This document shows positions 11,731 through 22,649 of a stretch of 64,000 nucleotides of DNA, piece after piece. The notes beneath the pieces are model-generated. The model did no database searches. It saw only the letters and a program-made list of their open reading frames with translations, and was not told where the DNA came from. The stretch comes from Artemisia argyi (taxonomy: Eukaryota; Streptophyta; Magnoliopsida; Asterales; Asteraceae): assembly GCA_030686995.1 (NCBI GenBank), contig CM060704.1, positions 169,762,218-169,826,217 on the forward strand, read 5' to 3'. Position 1 is the first letter of the stretch. Every line of letters begins with the position of its first letter. A program made the translations under genes and the position numbers.

Positions 11731-12835
11731 ATAACCAACTATATACCCCTCATTAGCTTTCCCATCAAACTTACCTAGTATATCAGCAGTATTCAAAATA
11801 GTCACTTTGCATCCAAAAGGCTTAAGGTAATGTATGTGTGGAACTTTCCCAGTGAGAAGTTCATAAGGTGTCTTGACATGAAGTCTAGTGATGGATACAT
11901 TGTTCAAGACATGACAGGCAGTACTTACTGCTTCAGTCCAAAACATTGTGGGTAGTTTGGAGTCTGCAAGCATTGATCTTGCTGCCTCAATGAGGGTTCT
12001 ATTTTTCCTTTCAGCAACCCCATTTTGTTGTGGGGTTCTTGGAGTACTATAGTCCCTTCGAATCCCCTTAGACTTACAGAATTCTATAAAGACAACATTT
12101 TTGAATTCTGTACCATTGTCACACCTAATTCCTTTAACCTTTTTATTCAGCTGGTTCTCAACTAAGATAATGAATTCTTTCAGAATTAGAGTTGTTTCAT
12201 CTTTAGTTTTAAGAAAGAATACCCAGCAAAACCTGCTATAATCATCTGTGATAACCAGGCAGAAGTACTTGTGATCAATACTTCTAATGGGAGTTGGACC
12301 AAAGAGATCCATGTGCAGCAACTGAAGAGGTTCTGAAATGGTGCTCACAGCTTTGACTGCTTTGTAAGAGGCTCTGTGTTGCTTTCCCTTGTTGCAAGCA
12401 ATACAATTGTGTTCATTGGTGAAGAGTTTAGAAGGAAGGCCCTTAACAAGACCAAGTTTGGACAACTTGTTGATGGTCTTGTAGTTCACATGTGCCATTC
12501 TCCTATGCCATTTATTAGATTCATCCAGGGAAGCTTTGGCTACCAAACATGTTAGATCACCTTCTGGCTTGACATCATTCAGATTGAATGTGTATAAGTT
12601 GAAGGTTCTAGGAACTCTCAGCAATACAGTTGTGTCTTCTGGGAGTTTGAAGACCTTGGAAAGTACAAGACACTCATCTTCAGAGAAGAAAACCTTATTC
12701 TTAGTGTCACAAATTTGTGATACTGAGATTAGATTAAAATGCTCCAGTTACAGTGCCTCCTCCCTCTATGGGCTCAAAGTCATGCATCTTATCCTTGTTC
12801 CCTGACGTACTTCTAGAACAACCACTATCAACAAT
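11731..12835 (-). pseudogene. Copia protease, pre-integrase and integrase (3' truncated)
   Basis: The protease active-site region reads GIVDSGCSRSTSG at about 12840-12790. Shortly after TVTGA roughly 35 codons are missing and the frame shifts, resuming at SVSQICD. From 12624 a 298-residue frame holds the pre-integrase zinc motif (HX4H near residue 40, CIAC near 74-77) and the integrase core with D106 (HMDLFGP), D169 (RCDNGTEF) and E205 (NGVAERKNR), an exact DX35E spacing. The real coding sequence ends at 11731, where the gypsy LTR begins. The function would be polyprotein cleavage and cDNA insertion. Loss of protease residues and truncation make it inactive. Confidence 0.9.
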
Positions 12836-13047
12836 GCCAACTTCAGTACTTTTCAAAGGATGTTCCTACAATAACAACAAAATTATACAAAATTAGTACA
12901 CATTGGAGACTCAAGTCATTGCTGACTTGAGCCTGCCTTGTGGATCATTAGTGATAGGCCATGTAGATGTTTTAGATCCACCATTGTTCTTGGGCCTGTA
13001 ATGCATATTAGGTCCCTTCTTTGTCCAAGAACAACCTGCTGAGGGCT

Positions 13048-15636
13048 TCACAGCAGTATTCCATTTCCCACCACCATTATACATTGAGTCAAAGTGATTA
13101 GGCCAATAACCATTATAAAAGAAAGAACTAGTGGGATGAACATATGGTCTAGTACTGGTTCTTCTCCATGAAGAATGAGATTCAGCAGAATTGGGTTCGG
13201 CTGATGTGGAACAAAAGAGGGTATTTCACTAACATTCTTCCACATTTGCCTAGATTTTCTTTGACTAACACATGCACCCATTCTTTGCTCATGATATGTA
13301 CAATACTTAATCAAGTGATATTTACTTCCACACACAAAACACTTCTTCCTTTTAGAAGATTTATTCAAACCAAAAGAATTTCCATAACATGAAAAAGTAT
13401 TCAAATCACAATGGCAAACAGAATTGTTTTTAACAAAACCAAAAGTATTATTATGCAAAGAATTTAAAAACAAGTCTTCAGTAGAAACTGTCTTGTTATC
13501 AGCAGCAACTCTAGAAGGCTTGTGTGGAGTCTTGGGTGATGTCTTTGGTATGGTCTTGGGGGTGGTCTTGGGAGTGGTCTTGGGCAGGTCAGACTTCTCA
13601 CTTGAATCACAGCTGACAAATGAGGTGGACCCTTCATCAGAAGACTTGTCACTGTCACAACAAGAGACAAAGTCAGTAGATTTAGTAATAGGGTCTGGCA
13701 AGTCAGTTGACTTTTTGCCATATAAATGGTGTGATCCATCAAAGTCAACAAGTATGGACAAGTCTATAGGTTCCCCTCTTATAGGTCAAGGTACAGCATT
13801 CATACCCCCTTCCTTAACATATTTAACAGGTGTTTGATAAGCTAAAGCTGGTTCAGGGTCAAAAACACTAGACATATCAGGATAGGTTAACTCTTCAGGG
13901 TCTATATATTTCTCATATCCTAATGCCTTTCTAGACCTAACAGATTGGCGACCATCAATTAATTTACTTAAATTAGATGCCCCTTCCTGCCATTTCAAAC
14001 GACCAGCTATCTCTTTATCTAATTTAGCTTGTAACTCTTGTTTTTCCTTTTCAAGATCAGACTTCTCTTTTTCAGTACGTTTTAAGTCTATCTTAGCAAC
14101 CTCTAAATCACTTTCTAGAACTCTTATTTTTTCATCATATTTAACTTGATTCTTTTGAAACCAGACTTTTTGTTTCTCTAAAGTTTTTAAAGCCATTTTA
14201 TAAGACTCTACCTCAACATAACACTAATTGTATTTTGGTTTCAATTCATCAAATTCTTGTTTAAGCTCATTGTATCTTACACTACATCCAAACACACAGT
14301 TGGTTACCTGAGAGATTCCCATCAAGGAGACTTGCTCCTTTTTGTCTTCTGAAGGTGAGAATGCCAGCAGATTCACTTGTGAAGAAGTAGAAGCTTCCTC
14401 TCCAGCAGGTTCATGGTCAGCCCAATCAATTTGGTGATCCAAAGTCACCATAGCCTTTGAAGGTACAGACTTGTTATTCCCTGATTCCACTGGATAAGAG
14501 CCATATCTAACTTCATCTCCAGCCTTTCTCTCCTTGCATTCTCTTGAAAAATGTCCCACTTGACCACAAGTGTAGCATTTAACCTTCCTTCTATCAAACC
14601 TTGCTGCTTCTCTTTCATTAAAACCAAACTTCCTTCCAGACTTGGCTTCAAACCTCTTAATGTTCATGGAGATCATAGCAAGCTCCCATTTCAAGTGCAT
14701 CTCCTCCATTTCCAATGGATCTACCTGTTCAAAATCCTCATAAGCAAGAAACTGCTGATGTTCATATTCAGCCACAAATGAATGAATAATATCCTCCAAC
14801 ACACTACTAGATATTGGTTTAGGAGCAGATTGGTTATGAGTTTGAGAAGATGCTCCTGATGAATATGAACTTGAGGCTTGATGCACAGGTTTTGTAGAGG
14901 CACCAACAAATGCACAATGAGTGGATGGACGAATGAGACTTCTAACATCAGGCTCAAGTGATTTAAGCCTATTGTAGAGGTCATCAAAGGACATCATGTC
15001 CAACCCACCTTTGGTCTTGAGAGCAATACACACTTGTAACCAAGATGGCGGCAGAGATCTCAGAAATTTAGCATTACAGTCCTCATTATCGGGTCTAGCC
15101 TTCAACTGATTAAGTTGACTTAATATTCGATGAAACCTGTCATAACCCTTATGAATTCCCTCTTCTTCAGATATCTGAAATTCTTGGAACTTTTGCTTCA
15201 GCATAGACTTCTGCAACCTTCTTGATTCCTCATTCTCACCAAATCTTGCTTTTATAGCCATCCAGATGTCCTTGGCATCCTCCATAAAATGGAAGTCACC
15301 CATGTGGTCATCTGGTATAGCTTGGAGCAGAATTGTTCTGACTTTACTCTCCCTCTGCACAGCCAGAATCTCTTCAGCAGTTTTGGGACCTACAATAGTA
15401 ACAACTCCATCGGCATCAGTAACATGCTTCTTCAGACTATTCCCCTTTTTGACAACCTCCCACAAATTCCAATCAATGTTTGTGATCCAGTTCTGCATCT
15501 TCATGGACCACAGATGATATTCTTCAGCATTCTTCAAGTACGGAAACTTAGCATTACTGTTGGAGAGGTTGAGTTGTTGAAGAGAAGTGGTGTTAATGTT
15601 CTGAGTTGTATCAACATCATCATCCGATCCAGGCAT
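13048..15636 (-). pseudogene. Copia gag with two zinc knuckles (nonsense and frameshift)
   Basis: The ATG at 15636 opens a 470-residue frame with a Copia gag (UBN2-type) domain at residues 30-250 and a classical CX2CX4HX4C knuckle (CYTCGQVGHFSREC) near residue 355. An in-frame TAG at 14226-14224 is followed, in the same frame, by a K/E-rich coiled-coil-like stretch (14196-13789). A second in-frame stop, TGA at about 13788-13786, comes next. The same frame then has serine/threonine-rich sequence with a repeated KTTPKT motif and a second knuckle (CFVCGSKYHLIKYC, near 13345). A frameshift near 13190 moves the frame by one, and it ends at a TGA near 12920. Two knuckles are usual for this Copia group as I recall it. 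Confidence 0.88.
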
Positions 15637-15706
15637 GTTTGGTGATTTGTTTGGATTGTAAAGGTGTAAGATTTCTGTTTCTTAGTATGACAGAGACTCT
15701 CTCGAG

Positions 15707-15718
15707 GCTCTGATACCA
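15707..15718 (-). other. Copia primer binding site (initiator tRNA-Met)
   Basis: TGGTATCAGAGC on the minus strand, complementary to the 3' region of plant initiator tRNA-Met and typical for Copia. It is 2 bp from the LTR end. Confidence 0.92.
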
Positions 15719-15720
15719 CT

Positions 15721-16205
15721 TGTTGAAACGATAAAGACCTTGATAGATCTTCTTGAGCACTCTAGAATCGTTAGCAATGTCACTGTAATCAATAACACAC
15801 TAATAGACAATCTCTGCAACTTGTATTTATAAAGCGGAAACAAAACACAAGCTCAATACTAAGAACTCTTGATCCTCTATGGATCTTTTAATTATAATAA
15901 GAGTATTCACTAAAATTTATTCAATACATAAACCGTGTGTTCCTTTTATACTCAAGGAACCCTAAACCGTTTCTCAAGAAACGTATATTCTAAAAACTTC
16001 TAAAAGATATGCATTATCACTTCCTAAATAAACTCATGCATATCCAAACTACATTACATAAAATACGAAAATACTATATCCGCAGAAGCTAATAATGCTG
16101 AAACTAGTCTTCAGCAGATACACTGCTTCAGCAGAAACCAACTCTTCAGCAGGATCCTTTCAGCAGAAACAACAGCAGAATTCTTACTTAACAGAATTCC
16201 CAACA
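15721..16205 (-). mobile_element. Copia 5' LTR, 485 bp
   Basis: On the minus strand it starts TGTTGGGAATTCTG and ends CGTTTCAACA, giving the TGTTG...CAACA termini. It has several CAGCAG/CTGCTG runs near its start. The adjacent host sequence is CTTTG at 16206; the matching target duplication is out of the window. Confidence 0.88.
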
Positions 16206-16957
16206 CTTTGCACTTAATTTTTGTGGTTTTAGGTATAATTTGTTCTTTATTTTTTTTAATTTCAATAAAGTTTTTGTTTTTTCTTTGTGTTCTTATCATC
16301 TTATGTATGATTGAATTTGCCTAATTTTGTACATGATGTTCCTCATATATGTTACTGTGAAATTGAGGTTTTTTCTACTGTAAAGATATGGACTCCTTTT
16401 TATATATTTGTGAATTTATAATTAAAAAAATGTGTAGTTTGTATGTGAAAACTTATTTCTATCTTAGATCAATTTTTATAAGTTCCAAACAAATCAGCTA
16501 ACGTCATCTAACTTTACCAATTTTGTGCCTTGCTTGCCTTTCTTTAGGGGACTTCACAGTCAACAAATGTATATTGAAATAGTGTGCAATGATACATAGG
16601 TTTTTTAGTGGTTAAATAGCTTTTACGGAAGGGATTAGTATATTCTATTTTTATTGTTTTTTACCTTTTTAGTTCCTCGTAAACAACTAACTATATACTG
16701 TTACATATCATGTCACAAGTTTCAATATTGAGAACATCTTGCTGAATGGCGACAAGTAACACCAACTAGAAGAACCAATGGATTAAACACTATATACCTT
16801 ATATGGTTGCCACTTCTTTTTAAAAATAGATTCATAGATTAATTAAGAAAGGAAATGTGTGCAAACTATAATAACCTCAAACTGTTAGTGCACTTGCCAT
16901 ATGTTAACTTAGAGATACTTAATGGTTTGCCAATGGCCACTCTAGTTACTTGTTAAA
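16206..16957. other. Non-coding sequence between Copia LTR and RING gene exon
   Basis: AT-rich intron-like or flanking sequence of the disrupted gene. I see no convincing upstream exon and no repeat of note. Confidence 0.4.
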
Positions 16958-18144
16958 TTGTATTCTAACCCTGAAAATCCTCAAGGTCCTGAACTTCTTG
17001 GAGAAATAAATGTCGGTATTAGTAGTGAAAATGTGGCTAATGAAAGCAAGGAATCCGATTGCAAAGGACAAACTAGTTTTGAACTTATCGCAACAGAAGA
17101 TGTTGATGCTGAGATTGAGGAAATTAAGAAATCAATCACTACTTTTATTTCACCAGAGGAGTGTCCTACATGTCTTGAAGGTTAGTAACAATTAACAAGT
17201 GCTTAATCAAGGTCTTTAGATTTTTTTATGAGTATTAGTTTCTGTTGCTTTGAGAGGATGGAAGCACTTAACCCTTCTTTACTGTGTAGAGTATGATGAA
17301 GAAAATCCGAAAATAATCACCAAATGTGAACATCAATTTCACTTGTCGTGCATTCTGGAATGGATGAAAAGAAGTGATACTTGCCATGTGTGTGATCAGG
17401 TTGGCGTAAATTCTTTTTATTGTTCTGATCTATGATGTGAAACTGCAACTATTGTTTGGCTATATGAAGAAACTTTGAATACTATTATGCAAACATCTAT
17501 TATATAAAACTGTGGGTCCGAATCAATATGGTTTGTTATATGGAATGATAATGATACTGGGCAAGATAGATAGTTATTCCTAATACATGCAAAAGGAAAA
17601 TGTTGTAATCTTCACGAAACATCCGAAGAGGAAAGTGTGCAATTCTAACAAATACACCGACTCCGAAGTATGTGCATAAATGTTTGCAAACATGTGTCAT
17701 TTGCAGCTGCTTAATTTCGGCTGCTTGTTAACTCTTAACAACACTTGTCCAATACAACTATGAACATTTCAATTATATGTAGTTTGACACTTAGTCTTAT
17801 CTGATTAGTTATCTGATCAACTATTAATATGTAGTTTGATAGCGTCATTTAACCAAAATTTGAATAAAGTTGTTTTGATACGCACCATACTAAATTATGT
17901 ACTATTAAATGGTAAACTGAAACAGATGGTGAAATTCATTGCAGGTTTACAATAGTGGGTAGTTGCTATTTAAGATTGTCTAGATGTTTGCATTATAGTC
18001 CAGTGCCTCGTTATATACTTTCCTTTCTACTGCTTTAGCTTTTTTTAAAATAATCAAATTAACTAATTTAACAGCTTACTAACTTAAGTTGCAATTTTGC
18101 AGCACATGATCAAAGTTAGATGCTTGATGTACTGTCCCTTATAA
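16958..18144 (+). pseudogene. RING-H2 E3 ligase fragment (RHB1A-like), 3' exons
   Basis: Three exons are proposed: about 16958-17180, 17290-17399 and 18103-18144. Introns have GT/AG ends (17181-17289 and 17400-18102). The spliced product contains a complete RING-H2 finger: CPTC, then CEHQFHLSC (C-X-H-X2-H-X2-C), then ILEWMKRSDTCHVC. Such domains recruit E2 enzymes for ubiquitin transfer. The acidic stretch before it (SKESDCKGQ) and the CDQ exon boundary resemble plant RHB1A-type proteins as I remember them. The N-terminal exons are not upstream; a Copia LTR begins 750 bp away. The last exon (HMIKVRCLMYCPL) is poorly conserved and less certain. It may be the 3' half of a gene broken by the element nest, or a duplicated fragment. 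Confidence 0.65.
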
Positions 18145-18581
18145 GTTGCGATTTTGTAGCAAGCAGTCAGCTTATCATGTTTTATATATATATTCATATA
18201 TTTGGATGTGTTGTCTCTCAGACTCATTTTTTGTAAGAATGTACTGAACTACTTTAATACTATGTGAGGTTGTTTGGATTGCTTATTAACAAGACTTATA
18301 AAATACCCTTTGGTGGATGTTGTGAGTTACATTTTGATTAATTGTTGTTCCTTGATGCAAAGATCTTTTGAATCACATGGAAGAAATACAAACAAAAATA
18401 AGAAGAGATATCTAATAGTGGGAGAAAGAGATCAAACTTGTTGCTGACAATGGAGTAACTAATTTGGGATTACCGACTCTGTATATTGTTTACAGCTTTG
18501 TATGAACTTTCCAATGAATTTATGGCTACATGTGGGCTATTTGGGATTGCTTGCTGTAAATATTTATAAAGAGAGCTGTTT
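18145..18581. other. Non-coding, possible 3' region of the RING fragment
   Basis: AT-rich sequence with no open frame or repeat that I can support. It may be the 3' untranslated and downstream region of the RING gene fragment. Confidence 0.3.
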
Positions 18582-18948
18582 GGAAATCTTAGCTACACCA
18601 AAATGCCAATTCCATGCATAAAACCCCAATTATGATGTCATCTTAACAACCTAAACTTGCTAACCTTCCTAATCTATCACCTCCAACATCTATTATTTGA
18701 TATCGTTTCTATATTTATGTGTGTTTTCTTGAATCTAGTTTTGGTCACTAAAATGGCTACTAACATAATACATTTGCAACAATAACTACTTTAGTGTAAA
18801 TATCAATGATAGATGTTAGTTTTAAGATATTTTGGAGTGGAAATGGATTTATAATGTTAATCGGGTATAAAATTTGATGTTTTATACCTCAAATTGACGT
18901 ATTGGTGTAGCTAAGTTGGCTACACCATGGTGTAGCTAAGCTATCTCC
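18582..18948. mobile_element. MITE, 367 bp, TAGCTACACCA inverted termini
   Basis: Left end GGAAATCTTAGCTACACCA (18582-18600) and right end, inverted, GGAGATAGCTTAGCTACACCA (18948-18928). The right side also has an internal second copy of the GGTGTAGCTAAG motif. There is no coding capacity. No clear target duplication was seen, so the superfamily is open. Confidence 0.6.
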
Positions 18949-18961
18949 ATATTCAGAAAAA

Positions 18962-19176
18962 TACACATATAGACCGATTTGTTTCATAATCACCGGTCTA
19001 TAAATCTGTCTTTTAGACCTGATAGAGCAGTCTTTTAAACCGGTTGAAGCACCGGTCTATATTACGAGTCTTTTAGACCGGTTGATGCACCGGTCTATAT
19101 GTGTTTTCATCTTTTGGTCCTCCCCCCATCTAGACCGGTCCGAGCACCGGTCTAAAAGCCTATTTTTGTAGTAGTG
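18962..19176. mobile_element. CACTA transposon terminus with ACCGGTCTA subterminal repeats
   Basis: The right edge is TTTTTGTAGTAGTG, the inverse of the CACTACTACAAAAA terminus of plant CACTA (EnSpm) elements. Inside it are about seven copies of an AGACCGGTG/CACCGGTCT motif in both orientations, as expected for subterminal transposase-binding repeats. The matching opposite terminus is absent, so this is a truncated or solo end. Confidence 0.8.
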
Positions 19177-19431
19177 TTTTAAAATCACATATGATTTTAT
19201 GAAATCACATGTCATTTGTGAAATCAACGTGATTCCTAACATACAAATCACATGTGATTTTTCCAGACGTAAATTTTAACACTAAAACAAAACTTGAAAA
19301 AATCGGTCAAAAGTATATCGGAGTGCCTGTCCACTGAAAGATAAAAAAAGATCTTGTCACTATAATGTGTTTTTGTCGCTTAATGATTTATAGTTTTCAA
19401 GATATTTTATTTTCGAATATAAAGATAGAAG

Positions 19432-19476
<45 letters not shown>

Positions 19477-19739
19477 ATGTATTTTTTGTCGCTTAACGAT
19501 TTACCGTTTACAAGATATTTTATTTTCGAATATAAAGATAAAAAGTGTTATTTTTTAGTTTTGATAAAAAAAAATGAGTTGCCATAATTTGTTTATTTAA
19601 CATGCAGTATTCCCAAACACAGTGAAATCTTTCAAGAAAGAATATAAACATTTTCATTTAAAAGTCATATGAACAACAAAGTGCTAATAGCGAAGGTAAT
19701 AATCAATACATGTTATAAGGTTTGAACCTAGGATGCTAA
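19177..19739. other. Non-coding, AT-rich, with a poly-T run
   Basis: Short ATCACATGTGAT-type palindromic words at 19186-19262, then a direct repeat of TATTTTATTTTCGAATATAAAGATA on either side of a T run at about 19434-19473. I recognise no gene. Confidence 0.4.
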
Positions 19740-20129
19740 TGGTGTTCTCAAGTATAAGGTGAACTTTTAGCATGTATTCTCTATCAGATCCACCATTAAA
19801 TCTTTTGATTAAACTCTATAAACTCATCAGTGTAAGTTAACCTTTTAGCATGTATTCTCAGGTGTAAGATGATAGCTCATTATTGGAAGGCGCTTGGCAA
19901 GGGACATGGTCATAGGCGACTATGATGAACAATTAGGACTGCTTTAATTATTTTATGAGCTTATTTCCGCACTATTTTTGAATAATGTAAACTTAACATT
20001 TGTTATTAATAAATCTTGTTTTAAATGATTGAGGTAAAAACCGTTATTTGTACTTGTACTGTGATACTAATTAAGTAGCACCCCAATGACATGTATGCTT
20101 CCATTGGACCTGATTTTGAGGGTGTTACA
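19740..20129 (+). mobile_element. 3' fragment of an LTR related to the solo LTR at 51870
   Basis: Shares the CTTTTAGCATGTATT, GGACATGGTCATAG and GAGGGTGTTACA landmarks, in the same order, with 53805-54100. It ends at GGGTGTTACA (20129), the same LTR end. Only the last roughly 400 bp is present, and CTTTTAGCATGTATTCTC is duplicated at about 19767 and 19842. Confidence 0.6.
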
Positions 20130-20372
20130 TACCATATCGGTACATTTGGGAAAGTAAACAACTATTGTACGGAACAAATCAAATTGTAAATCAACCGTAC
20201 GTAAACATGTGTTGGGCACATGACGTACATATGTTAACCGTAGATGTTGATGTCATATAGCTTTTGTATTTGCGCGCGTGTGTTTATATAAATTCAATAA
20301 TTCATATTTTTATCTTAATCTTTAATCTTTAACTCAACGTCATATCAGTTTTAACATTTTCACCGTTAAAAA

Positions 20373-20415
<43 letters not shown>

Positions 20416-21470
20416 GCACCTTATCATAACTAAACTTTAACTCAACAACAATTTACAAAAACGCCCCTTTATTTAAAGGGCAGAAGTGATTTTTTTATTT
20501 TTATTTATTTATTTATATTCAAAATCAACCTTAACGAGGCATTAAAGGGTTAACCAGATTTGTTAACGTTGCTTTCACTTTGGGGGGCGGTATGGTTAAC
20601 GTCACTTTAATCACGAAATGTTAAAGTTTAATGAGGGTGTATGATGATGGTGCCGTATGCTCTGACAATTAAGATCAACATATAATAATTTGATATAATT
20701 AGTGAATTTACTCATGATAATTAACATCATGTTGTTATTAAATATATACTATAGTTGTGTAATTAAACTTTAGCTTATATTATGAATTCTAAAATATATA
20801 ATTTTTTGTTATTCCTTCCATAAAAACCCACGACACCCCTTGAATTTCCAATAAGTTAATTCACAAAAAAAAATAAAAAAAATAAAAAAATAATAATAAT
20901 AATAATAATAATTTGTCTAAGAAAATATATTAGTACGAATTTTTAATTGCACAGGGGTGGAGCCAGGATTTATTATTAAAGGGGCCGAACTTCGGTGAAA
21001 AATGTAATGATATATCTTCCGAACAATATAGAGATAAAAAGAATAGTTTCTAACTTTATTTTGTCAACAAACAATAACAAATCTTTACTTGTAAAAAATA
21101 AATTGCAACTTGGCTGTTTATTAGTTCAATGATTCCATGTACGTAACATGGTATCCTCAATCTCATATAGTTTTTACAATTGAACAGCTAAAGAAGAAAA
21201 TAAGAAGATAAGCAAAATATATTAAACAGTTTATTACTTAATGGTGAACATATATATATTTGACAGTAGTAAAAATAAGAAACAACTAAAACAATAGAAG
21301 TGGGAAGAAAATCCAAAGTTAATTGTAATTATAAAAGAAAAGAAAGAAGGATAAAAACCTCAATGGATAAAATAATTATAAAAGAAAAGAAAGAAGGATA
21401 AAAATCCAAAGTTACAGTAGCAACTAAGATAAGAGATATGAGGTGAGTTATTTTAAGGACTAAGTTTTTG
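20130..21470. other. Non-coding AT-rich region with simple repeats
   Basis: Contains an A run at about 20370-20414, an AAT microsatellite at about 20886-20911 and a MITE-like stretch at 20300-20660 rich in GTTAACG/CGTTAAC words. At 20951, CAGGGGTGGAGCCAGGATT resembles a hAT terminus. No gene seen. Confidence 0.4.
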
Positions 21471-21479
21471 TTGCATACT

Positions 21480-22644
21480 GAGGGACAAATCCTCACCATT
21501 CATCTAATTTGATCTGGTGGGGATTAATGTAAGATTAAATATAGAAACCTAAGTTCATGTCTTTTTCTTTTTTTCTTTGTCTTTTTTATTATTAACTTTC
21601 TTTATTTCTTTATTTTTTTCTTTTTCCTTTTTTTTTTGTGCCTTTTTAACAATTAAGGTTTTTTTCCTTTTTTTTTTTTTTTGTTATTTTTTGTTTTTTT
21701 CTATTTTTCTAACTCAAGTTTTTTTTTTCTTTTTTTAAATCAAGTTTTTTTTAAATAAATTCACGAATTTTTTTCACTTTACTACGTTTTTGTCTGTTTT
21801 CACATGTTAATATACGTTTTTGTCCGTTTTCAGACATTTTCGTCCATTTTTATACGTTTTTGTATGTTTTCAGACGTTTTTGTCCGTTTTTATACGTTTT
21901 CGTCCATTTTTTTTACGTTTTTGTCCGTTTTTATACGTTTTCGCCCGTTTTTGTCCGTTTTCATACGTTTTCGTCTGTTTTTATACGATTTTGACCGTTT
22001 ATATACTTTTCCATCCGTTTTTATACGTTTTCGTCCATTTTCATACGTTTTTTTACGTTTTCATTTGTTTTCAGGCGTTTTTGTCCGTTTTCATACGTTT
22101 TCGTCCATTTTTTTACGTTTTCGTCCATTTTCAGACGTTTTCATATGTTTTTATACGTTTTCGTTCGTTTTTTGTGCGTTTTCATATGTTTTCGTCCGTT
22201 TTCATACGTTTTCATTCGTTTTCTTACATTTTCGTTCGTTTTCATCCGTTTTCTTTCATTTTCGTCAATTTTTCATACATTTTCGTCCTTTTTCATATGT
22301 GTTTTGACACTTTCATACGTTTTCATCTGTTTTCATTCATTTTAGTCCATTTTTAAATGCTTTTGGCCGTTTTCAGACGTTTTTCATACGTTTCTAAATA
22401 TCATAAGAGATATTTTATGATATTCAGAATATCACAAGTGATTTTTTGAATATCACATGTGATATTCTTTGATTTCCTGAATATCACAAGTGATATTCTA
22501 AGTACGACAAATGATATTCTTAATATCATAAATGATATTCTGAATATCACAAGTGATATTCTGAATATCACAAGTGATTTTCTAAATATCACAAGTGATT
22601 TTCAACTAATGTTTTGTAAGTGAATATCACAAGTGATATTCTGA
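21480..22644 (+). repeat. Left arm of a fold-back structure
   Basis: Three zones in order: a short unique edge (GGGGATTAATGTAAGATT) plus T-rich sequence (to 21790), about 60 units of a 10-bp CGTTTTCGTC/CGTTTTCATA repeat (21790-22395), and repeats of ATATCACAAGTGATATT (22400-22644). The right arm at 29458-30560 has the same zones in reverse order on the opposite strand. All three frames are open across the 10-bp array simply because it lacks stops; the F/V/R-rich translations are not proteins. Confidence 0.8.
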
Positions 22645-22649
22645 ATATC

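Larger units (their letters stand above)
11731..16205 (-). mobile_element. Ty1/copia element, interrupted by element A
   Basis: From right to left on the minus strand: LTR (16205-15721), primer binding site for initiator tRNA-Met, gag, protease, GAG-pre-integrase and the first two thirds of integrase. It is then cut at 11731 by the insertion of element A, and the rest would lie beyond the window. The polyprotein frame has several nonsense codons, a frameshift and a deletion in protease, so the copy is dead. The LTR borders non-repetitive sequence that carries a RING-H2 gene fragment. Confidence 0.93.

Noticed and set aside
12880..12925. Possible intron in the Copia protease region (GTGTACTAATTT to TTGTAG on the minus strand)
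   Set aside because: The splice-like ends are suggestive, but this region also has a stop, a frameshift and a deletion; simple decay explains it as well.
21804..22356. Long overlapping frames rich in F, V, R and S (for example 167 and 178 residues)
   Set aside because: They come from a stop-free 10-bp tandem repeat that is open in all three frames; the mirror array at 29640-30180 behaves the same.
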